Shown in pieces: positions 25,348-34,305 of a stretch of DNA of 64,000 nt. The position numbers and the translations under genes were made by a program. The stretch lies in assembly GCF_963860125.1 (NCBI RefSeq), contig NZ_CAWLFA010000001.1, positions 1,240,001-1,304,000 of the forward strand, given 5' to 3'. The notes below the pieces were generated by a model. It had not been told where the DNA came from and ran no database searches. It worked only from the letters and a program-made list of their open reading frames with translations. Numbering within the stretch: position 1 is the first letter of the stretch; every line of letters starts with the position of its first letter. This DNA comes from Picosynechococcus sp. PCC 7002 (lineage in GTDB: Bacteria > Cyanobacteriota > Cyanobacteriia > Cyanobacteriales > MRBY01).

Positions 25348-26624
25348 AGGTCATGGACGGGGGGATTGGTGAAAGTCGTCACGGCTTGAACAATGGCTCC
25401 GGCGGCTTGGAGATGTTCGTTGGCGTCAAAGAGTGACCGGGCGATCGCCGAAAGTTTGATTTCCAAAGCCTTGAGACTAGAGGCATCCCGCAGCACTTCG
25501 GATAATAACTCATCAAAATCACAGGTACGCAACATTGACCAGTCTTTGCCACTGAGGTCAAAGGGATGATGGACGACGGAAAACAGCAAAATTTTCGTGC
25601 GGAGGGGATTCGCATATTTCATCACCTCCAGCTTAAGTTCGTAGATGTTGAGAGCCGCCGCAAAATGCTTTTTTTTCGGTACCGGAGCAGGCGCAGGGGC
25701 CGGCATTGGTCGAGGGGGGCCGGTGTTGAGCAACATCGTCTGGGTCATCTGGGTCTCTGGATCTAGCGCCAGGGTTTGATTTTCACTGAAATCAAGATCC
25801 ATCGACTTGGCAGGCTTGGGAATGGGGAGCTCGTCAATATTAAAAGCCATGGTCTGCTTATAGTTCACAGACTCTGGTGCTGGACTTGGGGCAGGGGGAG
25901 GGGGAGGGGGCGGCACCACTGGGGTGGGAACTGGCGCCGGGGGGTCAGCGGTGGGTTGGGTTAAACCCGTGGCAGAATCACCGGATTTGTATAGGGGGGC
26001 GATCGCCCCAAGAATTACATCAGCCAATTGGCCATAGATTTGTTGGCGATTAAGCAGAGACACTAATTTGCGCAGGATCGTCTCAAATTGGTTACGGGTG
26101 GGGTAGTTAACGACGACTTGGCGTAACAGGTTAGCCAAACTGTATTCTTCTAAAACCTGAAAACTATTTTCCCAACGCTTAAAACAAAGGGCATAGAGTA
26201 ATTTTTTGATGCGAATATTCTCGCGGTGTTCTTCGAGGGTTTGCACCGCAACTTCTAGGTGAATCTCTGTAATGCTTTGGTGGCTATTCTGGCCAGCAGC
26301 AACAATACCCGTCGAAGGATCTTGATCTTCGTTTTCGTAGAGGGGGCTTAACTGGGTCAAGATGTCGTTGGCAAGGCGACCATAGGTAGCAGGCCGACTG
26401 AGGGTACTGACAGAGGTACTAAAGGCCCGCTGGAGTTCTTTGAAACTCAAGAACTGGTCAAGATTTTTTTTGACGATGCGCTCCAGGGAGAGACGTTGGA
26501 GTAACTGGGGATTACTTTCCCACCGATTGACAGCAGTATAAATTAACAACTTTTTGATGCGTTGGGCATCTGGGTGTTGTTCTAACTCTCGAATGATGGC
26601 TTGGAGAGAGACAGGGGGAGTCAT
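25344..26624 (-). CDS. Hypothetical protein with three diverged helical repeats and a proline-rich linker
   Basis: About 426 residues (an in-frame start seven codons upstream at 26645 is possible). A helical module of about 90 residues occurs three times: two copies near the N-terminus, each with RIKKLL early and YG(R/Q)LA(N/D)xIL at the end, and a third at the C-terminus with RTKILL and AAGAIVQAV. A linker of about 100 residues rich in proline and alanine separates copies two and three. No known family was recognised. Translation is coupled to the pentapeptide-repeat gene by a 4-base overlap. Confidence 0.8.
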   Translation of the reverse strand: MTPPVSLQAIIRELEQHPDAQRIKKLLIYTAVNRWESNPQLLQRLSLERIVKKNLDQFLSFKELQRAFSTSVSTLSRPATYGRLANDILTQLSPLYENEDQDPSTGIVAAGQNSHQSITEIHLEVAVQTLEEHRENIRIKKLLYALCFKRWENSFQVLEEYSLANLLRQVVVNYPTRNQFETILRKLVSLLNRQQIYGQLADVILGAIAPLYKSGDSATGLTQPTADPPAPVPTPVVPPPPPPPAPSPAPESVNYKQTMAFNIDELPIPKPAKSMDLDFSENQTLALDPETQMTQTMLLNTGPPRPMPAPAPAPVPKKKHFAAALNIYELKLEVMKYANPLRTKILLFSVVHHPFDLSGKDWSMLRTCDFDELLSEVLRDASSLKALEIKLSAIARSLFDANEHLQAAGAIVQAVTTFTNPPVHDL

Positions 26625-26772
26625 AGGTTGAGAAACAATTCCCACGGGAAACCAGCGTTTAAGGGGACAGGATTAAGGCAGCCAAAGTATTTATGCTTTC
26701 GATCTTACTTGTTTATGCTAAATATCTAACCGGATACCCCGCAATTCTTTGCCATGGGTGGCCAGTTGTTGG

Positions 26773-27852
26773 TTACTGTGACGCTGCACAGGTAATAATT
26801 TGGTTAACGGCTTGGCGATCGCCAATGACATTGATCACAGTTTGCAAATTTTCTGCGGTAAAACCCTGGGGACAATGGATTAGACAATAGGGGAGCCCCG
26901 TTTCCTGGAGCGCTTCCTGGGGGGCGGTGGTTTGACTCAGGGCAATAATTTGGGGGAAAGGTTCACCACCATAAACGGCGATCGCCTCGATGGCTAGTTG
27001 GAATAACCCCGGCTGAAAGCTGGGATTGAGTTGCCCATCATATTCAAACTTACTGAGCATCAACTGCAACGCATAGACCCGGTCAGCTTGAAATTGCCCC
27101 ATTTGCGGTACGGATTTGGCCCGAAAAACAGGCACAAGTTCGCTAAACGGAATATCCACGCTCAACCACTGATCTGCGGTGGTCTCAAAGGAATAACTAT
27201 AGCCAATGCCGTCCCAACGGTTTTCGCAGCGGGCAATAAATTTGTAGCGTTGGCCATCGCCCTTTACCCGGAGCCGGAACCCCGCATATTTAGATAGATC
27301 CCAGGGATTTGCCAAACTTTTGGTGCGTACCGACGCAAAACCGCCATTGTTATCGGTGGAGACATTACCTGTAAATAGCGCCCCAGTCGGGGTTAACCGC
27401 AATTGACTTTGGCTAACACCTCCCATCACCACGTCGTCTACTGCCCCCCACAGTTGGGCGAGGGCAGGGGTCGCTTGGCGAAAATTAAACAGTTCCCACT
27501 GGGGCGATCGCCATTGGGGATCTTGACTCACCTGGGTGAGGAGGGAGTCTCTGGTTGTGGCGGCGAGATCAGCACAAAGAATAAGCATGGCCGCCCCATT
27601 TCGAGATTCATCAGCATCTTGCGTCCAATGGGTTTGATAGCCGCGAGCCGAAAGGGCCTGCACAAGGGTTTGATTTTCTGGGCGATCGCCACCCACCACT
27701 AAAATTTTTCCCATCTGGGCGCTGCCTCCAAATGTTTCATTATCCGCTGCCACGTTTTCTTGACCCAACCAAGGCTTAATCAGTTGACTCCCCGGCATAA
27801 CATCGAACTGAATGAGGGTCTGCATAAAGCGACCGAAATCCCAAATTGCCAT
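26773..27852 (-). CDS. CIA30-domain protein with partial NAD(P)-binding-like region
   Basis: About 359 residues from the ATG at 27852, preferred over 27885 because GAGGGAA lies upstream. A CIA30 (NDUFAF1-like) domain spans roughly residues 130-300 (WELFNFRQATPALAQLWGAV, then the DVVMGGVSQSQ motif). Before it lies a short KILVVGGDRPENQTLVQAL segment like the first part of a Rossmann fold, but the remainder of a dehydrogenase is absent. In cyanobacteria CIA30 proteins are often fused to Ycf39-like dehydrogenases, so this appears to be a reduced version. A role in membrane complex assembly is plausible only. Confidence 0.8.
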   Translation of the reverse strand: MAIWDFGRFMQTLIQFDVMPGSQLIKPWLGQENVAADNETFGGSAQMGKILVVGGDRPENQTLVQALSARGYQTHWTQDADESRNGAAMLILCADLAATTRDSLLTQVSQDPQWRSPQWELFNFRQATPALAQLWGAVDDVVMGGVSQSQLRLTPTGALFTGNVSTDNNGGFASVRTKSLANPWDLSKYAGFRLRVKGDGQRYKFIARCENRWDGIGYSYSFETTADQWLSVDIPFSELVPVFRAKSVPQMGQFQADRVYALQLMLSKFEYDGQLNPSFQPGLFQLAIEAIAVYGGEPFPQIIALSQTTAPQEALQETGLPYCLIHCPQGFTAENLQTVINVIGDRQAVNQIITCAASQ

Positions 27853-27939
27853 TGTGTTTCCCTCGGTTGCCGATCCGTTAGCCAAAGTGTAACGGGTTTC
27901 CCTGGGCGATCGCCAAAACGAGGCAATGATTTCCTTTAG

Positions 27940-28440
27940 TTAATGGCTCGGATGAATATAATCCTTGAGTTGCGGCCAATGCTCCGGATACAGTTCTTGG
28001 AGCACTGACCCCTGGGCAACTTCCAAATCTTGGTAATCAAATCCTGGGGCCACCGCTTCCCCCAAAAGACCAAATTCGCCCGCTTCTAAAATGGCCGTTT
28101 TCCAGTAACCCCCTGGTACCAGGAGTTGGGGCACTTCTCCCGCCGCTAAGTCAAAGCCGAGCTTCGTGGTCTGCCACTGGCCTTCCGGAGAAAGGGTATG
28201 GTAGGTGATCGCCGCACCGCCGTGGAAATAATGCATGATCGGCGATTGGTTGCGGTGCAGATAGTCCATGGGCCGCGATTGACTGAGCAGATAGTAAATC
28301 GAGGTTAACAATTGGCGATCGCCTCCCGGTCTTTCGGTGGCCATAGAGAGTGTTGAGCGGTAAGTTTCCCGAAAATAGCCCCCTTCCAGATGGGGTTCTA
28401 GGCCCAAATATTCAATTACGGCTGCCGCTGTCAAAGTCAT
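27940..28440 (-). CDS. DUF985 cupin-fold protein
   Basis: A 166-residue single-domain cupin. Family features are LGLEPHLEGGYFRETYRS at the N-terminus, LLTSIYYLLSQSRPMDYLHR with a histidine, and LVPGGYWKTA in the later strand. Members of this family have the jelly-roll fold and unknown substrates. It is on the same strand as the CIA30 gene, 87 bases upstream of it. Confidence 0.9.
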   Translation of the reverse strand: MTLTAAAVIEYLGLEPHLEGGYFRETYRSTLSMATERPGGDRQLLTSIYYLLSQSRPMDYLHRNQSPIMHYFHGGAAITYHTLSPEGQWQTTKLGFDLAAGEVPQLLVPGGYWKTAILEAGEFGLLGEAVAPGFDYQDLEVAQGSVLQELYPEHWPQLKDYIHPSH

Positions 28441-28972
28441 AAATTAAAAATCCCCTAGTGAAAACGAACGTGAAAATTAGCTCGAATTTTGTTTGACTTC
28501 AAGATAGCGCCCGATCACAGAGATCAAACAAGCTAAAAATATTTTTAATTGATCATTTCAGGCAGTAAGACAAAATACCTAAAAATAAACTCTGATTTCG
28601 ATGCAACTCTCAGCAAATCGCAATATTTTTTTAGAAAATTAGTTACAAAACCACAGGCAAGTTAAAAAAAGCAAAATTCATTAAGTTTGCTTCCGGGAAA
28701 CCTTAAATGTTCATTAGGGTTTATTTTTTCCAGGCAAGGTCGCCTCTATGATCAGTAGCGTAAGCAAGTTAGGTCAATGCTGCAAAATTACTTTTTCTGT
28801 CGTAGCTGTTTCTGCCAAATTTCTCTTGAGCAATCGTATTTTTTCTCAGCCAGACCGACCTATTACAACTTTTATTGACTATTGAGATCCGTCGTATTTT
28901 TTCCTGATTTAGGCTCACTAAAGAGTCTTGAATTTTCTCCTCAAAAATCATTGTTTCCCTTGGTGACACATC
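28441..28972. other. 532-base AT-rich spacer upstream of a lone receiver-domain gene
   Basis: The genes on both sides read outward. A terminator-like hairpin in plus orientation at 28698-28729 sits in mid-spacer with no gene ahead of it (listed separately). The frame at 28769-28969 on the minus strand looks spurious. No other structure is recognised. Confidence 0.5.
28681..28729 (+). promoter_or_regulatory. Possible attenuator or leader-RNA terminator ahead of the response regulator
   Basis: AAACCTTAA (28698-28706) pairs with TTAGGGTTT (28714-28722, one G-T pair on the plus strand) and is followed by ATTTTTT, a rho-independent terminator. The left arm can instead pair with TTAAGTTT at 28681-28688 with one bulged base. 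The two pairings exclude each other, as in attenuators. The next gene in this direction starts at 28973. Confidence 0.4.
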
Positions 28973-29341
28973 ATGATTCCGAAAATTTTAGTGATCGAAG
29001 ACGAATCTGATCTACGAGGTAGCTTGGTGATTTCTTTAATCGTTGAAGGCTATGCAGTGACGGGCGTAGGAAATGGTGCCCTGGGGGTTAGTTTAGCGCG
29101 GCGACTAACACCAGACGTGATTATTTGTGACTTTCGCTTGCCCTGTCTCGATGGCCAAGAAATTTTTGGTCAATTGCGCCATGATCAATCCACCGAAAAA
29201 ATTCCGTTTATTTTGATCAGTGCCGATGCCTTACCAGAATATTCTGTGCCACAGCCCGATTCTTTTCTCCGTAAACCCTTTGGTCGCCCCGAATTAATGG
29301 CCGCTGTACTGCAGGCGATCGCCAAGCCCCTAGCGTCCTGA
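28973..29341 (+). CDS. Single-domain response regulator (CheY-like receiver)
   Basis: A 122-residue receiver domain with no output domain. The acidic pocket is E9-D10, the phospho-acceptor is D53 (VIICDFRLP), the conserved serine is in LISAD near residue 83, and the lysine is K101 (FLRKPFG). It must act by protein contact. No histidine kinase is adjacent. Its 3' end overlaps tatC by 12 bases on the opposite strand, and a possible attenuator lies about 245 bases upstream. Confidence 0.9.
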   Translation: MIPKILVIEDESDLRGSLVISLIVEGYAVTGVGNGALGVSLARRLTPDVIICDFRLPCLDGQEIFGQLRHDQSTEKIPFILISADALPEYSVPQPDSFLRKPFGRPELMAAVLQAIAKPLAS

Positions 29342-30091
29342 AAGTTTCACAATGCCAATGCCGCCAAAATATAAGCCCAGGACGGCCCCAGCCAAGAGTG
29401 ATTGGGTCATCGGATCTGTCGAGGGCGTAATCACCGCGCCGAGCACCACTGCCCCCAGAACGACAAAGCGCCAACCCTTGAGCATCAGGCTCGAAGAAAC
29501 AATCCCCAACCAAGACAAGATCATTTGCACCACAGGCACCTGAAACGCTAGCCCCGTAAAAAACATCAGACCCAGCACCAACTCAAAATACCGTTCAATA
29601 GACCAGGCCGCCTCTACGACATCAGCACCATAGGTAATGAAAAAATTCAGAGCCGCTGGAATCAAAGCAACGTAGGCAAAGGCCAAGCCCGCAAAAAACA
29701 GCACACCAGACCCCAAGACAACGGGAGCGAGGAGACGCCGTTCTCCCCTGGTTAGCCCCGGCAAAACAAACTGAATAATTTGGTACAGGATAAAAGGACT
29801 CGCCAGTAAAGCGCCGGTGTAGCCCGCCACCTTAAACGAGAGAAAGAAAAATTCGCCGGGGGCCACCTGGATGAATTTCACCCCAGCAGCAGGCGCTTCT
29901 AAGATCTGGACGATGGGTTTGACAAAAAAGAAACAACCGACCCAACCGACAACAACGGAAATCAGCGAATAAAAAATGCGCCAGCGGAGTTCTTCGAGGT
30001 GATCGAAAAAGGACATTTCTGCTTCATCGGGAATCTCCCGCATGGGATCTGGGGACTCGGTTGGGGGCATTTTACTTTGGGTCGAGGTCAT
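29330..30091 (-). CDS. tatC: Sec-independent protein translocase TatC
   Basis: TatC is the receptor of the twin-arginine pathway in plasma and thylakoid membranes. The 253-residue protein has the N-terminal motif MSFFDHLEELRWRIF after a short cytoplasmic lead, six hydrophobic segments, and the conserved loop FVLPGLTRGERRLL. Length is normal. TatA/B are not adjacent, as usual in cyanobacteria. It is likely to be followed by no further gene, as the response regulator converges on it with a 12-base overlap. Confidence 0.96.
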   Translation of the reverse strand: MTSTQSKMPPTESPDPMREIPDEAEMSFFDHLEELRWRIFYSLISVVVGWVGCFFFVKPIVQILEAPAAGVKFIQVAPGEFFFLSFKVAGYTGALLASPFILYQIIQFVLPGLTRGERRLLAPVVLGSGVLFFAGLAFAYVALIPAALNFFITYGADVVEAAWSIERYFELVLGLMFFTGLAFQVPVVQMILSWLGIVSSSLMLKGWRFVVLGAVVLGAVITPSTDPMTQSLLAGAVLGLYFGGIGIVKLSGR

Positions 30092-30154
30092 GGTGAAGAA
30101 AGGTGCACAGCAGAGTTTTATTTTAACGGAGGTTTTTGGGGAAGTTAGGGGAGA

Positions 30155-30586
30155 TCACCCTTTCAGTTGATGCACCCGCAGCCATTGTTCGGGGGTGATT
30201 TTGAAATTGGTACTGCTGGGCGTGTGGATAACATCAAGATCGCGCAGGATGCCATCAAATCGCAATTCTATCTTGCGTAGGGGTTGACCGAGGAGCTTGC
30301 GAATAAAGCGGATCTGACTGCGGGGTTTATCGGCTCGGAGTCGCTTGGGATCCGTCCAATAGTCGAGGTCTTGAATGTCTTTGGGGGAAATAACTGTGGG
30401 GAGACTAATGATTTCGGCGATCGCATAAATGCCGGCAGCTTCACCGGCCATCCAAATTAAAACGCCATCACCGACTTGAATTTTGTTTTTGTAGCGGGTC
30501 ACAAGCCAGGGCATTTCCGTTTGTTCACGGATGGCATCAAGTACACGATGATAGCGGGGGTTCCCTTGAAAAAGCCAATATGCCAT
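30155..30586 (-). CDS. EVE-domain protein
   Basis: A 143-residue protein consisting of one EVE domain, a PUA-like fold that reads modified bases. The start at 30586 is taken because family members begin with MAYWLFQGNPRYHR; the frame extends upstream to 30646. Core motifs are VGDGVLIWMAGEAAGIYAIAEI and the basic end RFDGILRDLDV. The substrate could be a modified nucleotide in tRNA or DNA; nothing nearby shows which. It is co-directional with tatC, 63 bases upstream. Confidence 0.85.
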   Translation of the reverse strand: MAYWLFQGNPRYHRVLDAIREQTEMPWLVTRYKNKIQVGDGVLIWMAGEAAGIYAIAEIISLPTVISPKDIQDLDYWTDPKRLRADKPRSQIRFIRKLLGQPLRKIELRFDGILRDLDVIHTPSSTNFKITPEQWLRVHQLKG

Positions 30587-30732
30587 CTGATCCAGATTGA
30601 GAAAATGTAAAGGATGCTGAGGAATACAATACCGCCATTTCCCCAATGCGGTAAATTCTTAGCAGAATGGTATAGCGCTATCAGCACAGTTCATCTGGAT
30701 TCTTCTAGCCCATTACATCGGCAGATATTTTT

Positions 30733-32049
30733 ATGGTTGCTCCCGCTTCAAACACAATTTCCACCAGGCTACTTTATCCGCAAATTGCATCTTTACTGAT
30801 TTTTCAGGGGGTGTTTGCGGATCCAGTTGGTCAGACCTTTTTGGCGTTGTTAGAAAGCTTATATTCAGATCAAGCAGCCCAATCCTCCGGGTCAACGGCC
30901 AGTATTCAGTGCTTGCGACGCTATGGGCGCTGGTTTCAAGCTTTGGCGATCGCCGATGTGAGTTGGCAAGATTGGCTTGTGGGGCGCATTCTCCAGGACG
31001 ATAATCCCTTTAGTCGTCAGGCCCAGGTGAAATCCCTAGGGGAAATGAGCCGTTCCCTCCAGGAAGCGGTACGCCATGACCTGACGATTTTGCACCAAGT
31101 GTATTCGTGCGAACCCGAAACCGTCCGCTATTGGGTCACCGTTGCGACCCAGGTCGCCACAACCCTCACCCCTTGGCGGCGATCGCCCATCAAAGATTCT
31201 GCTTTTCTCCATTCCCACGACGCTTGGCCCGACTCCCTAGAGCAGTTGGCTGGTTATTACCATCGCCATGGCGCAGGCCAGTTTAGCCAATATGGTGCGT
31301 TCCGCTGGGCTGAAGGAAGTTTGCAACCCGTCCTTGATCCCGAATGGCTCCCCCTCGCCGATATTGTGGGCTACCCTGAGCCAAAAACTGCCTTAATCCG
31401 TAATACCGAAGCTTTACTTCAAGGTTTACCGGCGTTGAATGTGCTTTTGTACGGGAGTCGCGGTTCTGGTAAATCTTCCCTGGTAAAAGCCTTGTTAGGG
31501 GCCTACTATGACCAGGGCCTCAGACTAATTGAAGTGGACAAAACAGGTCTGGGAGATTTACCGCAAATTGTGGAGATCCTCCGGCAACAACCCCAAAAAT
31601 TCATTATCTTCGTTGATGATCTGTCCTTTGAAGAGGATGATGAAGTGTTTAAGTCCCTCAAGGTGGTGCTCGAAGGCAGTATCCGGGCCAAGGCAAGTAA
31701 TGTTGTGGTTTATGCCACTTCCAATCGCCGTCATCTGGTGCGGGAATTCTTTGAGGAACGGCCCCGACCCAGCCAAGCAGAAGAAATTCATCACTGGGAT
31801 ACGGTTCAAGAGAAATTATCCTTTAGCGATCGCTTTGGGTTGACCCTGACCTTTGCCCCAGCTAATCAGGCCACCTATTTAGAAATCGTCCACCATTTAG
31901 CCCAAAGAGCTAGTTTAAATTTGGCTCCGGCTGATCTGGATTTTCAAGCGAAGCAATGGGCCACTCGCCATAATGGTCGTTCCGGCCGGACAGCCCGCCA
32001 ATTTGTTGATTTTTTGCTGGCAGAACAAGCCTTGAATTCGTCCCAATAG
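30733..32049 (+). CDS. DUF815 family AAA-type ATPase
   Basis: A 438-residue protein whose C-terminal half is a P-loop ATPase: Walker A GSRGSGKSS at about 241-249, Walker B FIIFVDDLSFEEDD near 290-303, and the sensor VVVYATSNRRHLVREFF near 325. The N-terminal 200 residues are helical and family-specific. DUF815 proteins are distant AAA+ proteins conserved in many bacteria with no established role. It diverges from the EVE gene. Confidence 0.9.
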   Translation: MVAPASNTISTRLLYPQIASLLIFQGVFADPVGQTFLALLESLYSDQAAQSSGSTASIQCLRRYGRWFQALAIADVSWQDWLVGRILQDDNPFSRQAQVKSLGEMSRSLQEAVRHDLTILHQVYSCEPETVRYWVTVATQVATTLTPWRRSPIKDSAFLHSHDAWPDSLEQLAGYYHRHGAGQFSQYGAFRWAEGSLQPVLDPEWLPLADIVGYPEPKTALIRNTEALLQGLPALNVLLYGSRGSGKSSLVKALLGAYYDQGLRLIEVDKTGLGDLPQIVEILRQQPQKFIIFVDDLSFEEDDEVFKSLKVVLEGSIRAKASNVVVYATSNRRHLVREFFEERPRPSQAEEIHHWDTVQEKLSFSDRFGLTLTFAPANQATYLEIVHHLAQRASLNLAPADLDFQAKQWATRHNGRSGRTARQFVDFLLAEQALNSSQ

Positions 32050-32227
32050 CCTGTGATGAAAAGACCCCGACGGTTAAAGAAATCTTAAGGGTAGCGAAAA
32101 TCGTCAAACCCAACACAGTTCTGGGCCAATTGTTAGTTAGAATAACAGCACCTTCTTTAACCACTTAATTTTTTAGTTTTTTAAAACATTGGCTTCCTAA
32201 CGATTGTGTTAGCAGGCCCTGACACCT

Positions 32228-32407
32228 ATGGACTCCAGTGGCTCTCCCGGCAAACCTGCCGACCCTTCCCCCCGATGGTCTGATCTGCTTGGTACAGCGA
32301 TCGCCCTTTTGACCTTGACCATTCCCCTATTGATTATTGGGTATTACTCCGACCAACCTGTCCAGAACCTCGCACCGGATCTCACCTCCTCTGTGTTATT
32401 GGAATAA
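32228..32407 (+). CDS. Small single-span membrane protein (59 residues)
   Basis: The frame ATG 32228 to TAA 32405-32407 encodes 59 residues. A polar, proline-rich N-terminus (MDSSGSPGKPADPSPRWSD) is followed by one membrane helix (LLGTAIALLTLTIPLLIIGYY) and a short polar tail. The pattern, WSDLLGTAIALLTLTxPL, looks like a conserved small protein of cyanobacteria rather than chance. It precedes ppa by 120 bases in the same direction. The role is unknown. Confidence 0.65.
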   Translation: MDSSGSPGKPADPSPRWSDLLGTAIALLTLTIPLLIIGYYSDQPVQNLAPDLTSSVLLE

Positions 32408-32527
32408 TCCTGCGGGTAAAGGAACCGCTTCTGTGTAGAATGCTTGAGGGCGATCGCCTCGCACTTTTTTAGAGTGTTTCAGGGCCGCCTCAACCCTTTG
32501 TTCTGGATATATTTGGAGAAATTACCC

Positions 32528-33037
32528 GTGGATTTATCTCGGATTCCTGCCCAACCGAAAGCTGGTTTGATTAATGTTTTGATCGAAATCCCCGGCGGCA
32601 GCAAAAACAAGTATGAGTTCGATAAGGATATGAATGCCTTTGCCCTCGACCGGGTGCTCTTTTCTTCGGTGAAATATCCCTACGACTATGGCTTCGTGCC
32701 CAATACCCTCGCCGATGATGGCGATCCCCTCGATGGGATGGTGATTATGGACGAGCCGACCTTCCCTGGTTGTGTCATCGCTGCCCGCCCCATTGGGATG
32801 CTGGAAATGATCGACGGTGGCGATCGCGACGAAAAAATTCTCTGTGTTCCCGCTGAAGATCCCCGTTACAACGACATTAAATCCATCAAACAGATCTCCC
32901 AGCACCGCCTAGATGAAATTGCCGAATTCTTTGCCTCCTACAAGAACCTGGAGAAAAAAGAAGTGGAAATTTTAGGCTGGAAAGATATTGATGCCGTTGC
33001 GCCCATCGTGGAAGAGTGCGTCAAAGCTTACAAATAG
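32528..33037 (+). CDS. ppa: Inorganic pyrophosphatase (soluble, class A)
   Basis: This enzyme hydrolyses pyrophosphate and drives biosynthetic reactions forward. The product is 169 residues from the GTG at 32528, where GGAG lies about 12 bases upstream and where the family N-terminus DLSRIPAQP begins; the 28 codons of open frame before it are unlike the family. The metal-binding signature YDYGFVPNTLADDGDPLDGM is intact, followed by DIKSIKQI and the C-terminal HYK-type lysine region. Confidence 0.95.
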   Translation: MDLSRIPAQPKAGLINVLIEIPGGSKNKYEFDKDMNAFALDRVLFSSVKYPYDYGFVPNTLADDGDPLDGMVIMDEPTFPGCVIAARPIGMLEMIDGGDRDEKILCVPAEDPRYNDIKSIKQISQHRLDEIAEFFASYKNLEKKEVEILGWKDIDAVAPIVEECVKAYK

Positions 33038-33105
33038 AGTGCTGTAAATTGACAATGTTTAAGGGTGGGCGTGTTCTTATTGGGATGCGCCCCTTGCTTT
33101 GGGTT

Positions 33106-33738
33106 CTAAGCCAAGACCCCATGGAGAAAAATGTCGGCGATGCCTTCTGCCATTTCCCGGAGTGACTCTGGGGTGGCGTGGGGGTCAGCGATGGTCACGT
33201 CAGAAAAGCCGGCGATCGCAAACATCCCCAAAAAGACCTGGGCGACAATGTGGGGGTTCATTTTCCGGTAAATGCCTTTTTCCATGGCCGACTCGAAAAA
33301 CGCCTCTGCAATGCCTGTCATTTTATCGATCACTTCTGCCTGGATTTTTTCCTGGAGTTCTGGGTGGGCCTGGGTTTCGATGAAACAAACCTTGAGCAGA
33401 TTTTTATTTTTGTGCATATTCAGCATCCGGTGGCGCATCACCTGGGCGATCGCCTTGTAGCTGCCCATCTCACTCATTTCCGTTAAAAAATCCGTGAGGA
33501 GATCCATCCAGCCGAGGGTTGCCACTTCCACGAGGATGGTTTTTTTGTTGCTAAAGTGACGAAACAAAGTTCCCTCTGCCACCTGGGCCTTGGCGGCTAA
33601 TTCCTTCGTTGTGGTTTTTTCGTATCCCTTTTGGGCGAATAACTGTAGTGCCGCCTTTAAAATTCGGTCCCGGGGCTGGTCTGCCGCGCAGTTCTCTGCT
33701 AATCCTGTCTTTGGCGATCGCTGCTGAAACATGACCAT
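33106..33738 (-). CDS. TetR/AcrR family transcriptional regulator
   Basis: A 210-residue TetR-type repressor. The DNA-binding domain covers about residues 22-72, with ILKAALQLFAQKGYEKTT and the recognition helix VAEGTLFRHFSNK. The C-terminal ligand domain is helical and not informative. It stands alone, convergent to ppa; an obvious regulated efflux gene is not adjacent, so the target is unknown. The start could be ATG 33738 or 33732. Confidence 0.9.
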   Translation of the reverse strand: MVMFQQRSPKTGLAENCAADQPRDRILKAALQLFAQKGYEKTTTKELAAKAQVAEGTLFRHFSNKKTILVEVATLGWMDLLTDFLTEMSEMGSYKAIAQVMRHRMLNMHKNKNLLKVCFIETQAHPELQEKIQAEVIDKMTGIAEAFFESAMEKGIYRKMNPHIVAQVFLGMFAIAGFSDVTIADPHATPESLREMAEGIADIFLHGVLA

Positions 33739-33892
33739 CTTTCCTACGTCCCATATACAGTATCTAACTACTTTTATTGTGTCTTAGGAGACGAAATCCC
33801 CTCCCTTAGCCTTCATAAAACTTGAGGTGCTCCCCCAGAAAATATTGAGAAACATTTAGTGACAGAAAAACAAACTAAGCGGGTAATTCATT

Positions 33893-34081
33893 ATGGAAAA
33901 TACAGCAAACTATTTTTGTGCCTATTGCGGCGAAGAAAGCATTACTTTTGTGGATCTCAGTGGTGGTTTTTCCCAAAGTTATATCGAAGATTGCCAAGTC
34001 TGTTGTCAGCCGAACCGCCTGTTTATTACGGTCGATGAAGAGACCCTAGAAGTAACCATTGAAACTGACATTACCTATTGA
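33893..34081 (+). CDS. CPXCG-motif small cysteine-rich protein
   Basis: A 62-residue protein with two zinc-binding-like pairs, C9/C12 (CAYC) and C34/C37 (CQVC), and an acidic C-terminus. It matches the small CPXCG family seen in proteobacteria and cyanobacteria; function unknown, probably a zinc ribbon. It is a stand-alone gene. Confidence 0.85.
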   Translation: MENTANYFCAYCGEESITFVDLSGGFSQSYIEDCQVCCQPNRLFITVDEETLEVTIETDITY

Positions 34082-34305
34082 TCCCCCGTATTTCTAAGCA
34101 AATCAACGGCCAATTAAACATTAGATTTCCAGTCCCCAGCGATTAATACTGTTTAATTGAAATTTGTCTCCTTTGACCACAAAAAATATTTCAACAACAG
34201 TAAAAATACCGCTAACTATTACTATTGTTATTTTCCGAGTTTTGGCGGATTGTAGTGGCGAATTATTTCACTATACTGAAGTGGTGTGCCCGTCTTATTG
34301 CCACT

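Noticed and set aside
28769..28969. 66-codon minus-strand frame before the response regulator
   Set aside because: Basic and low-complexity with no ribosome site; reads out of the promoter region of another gene.
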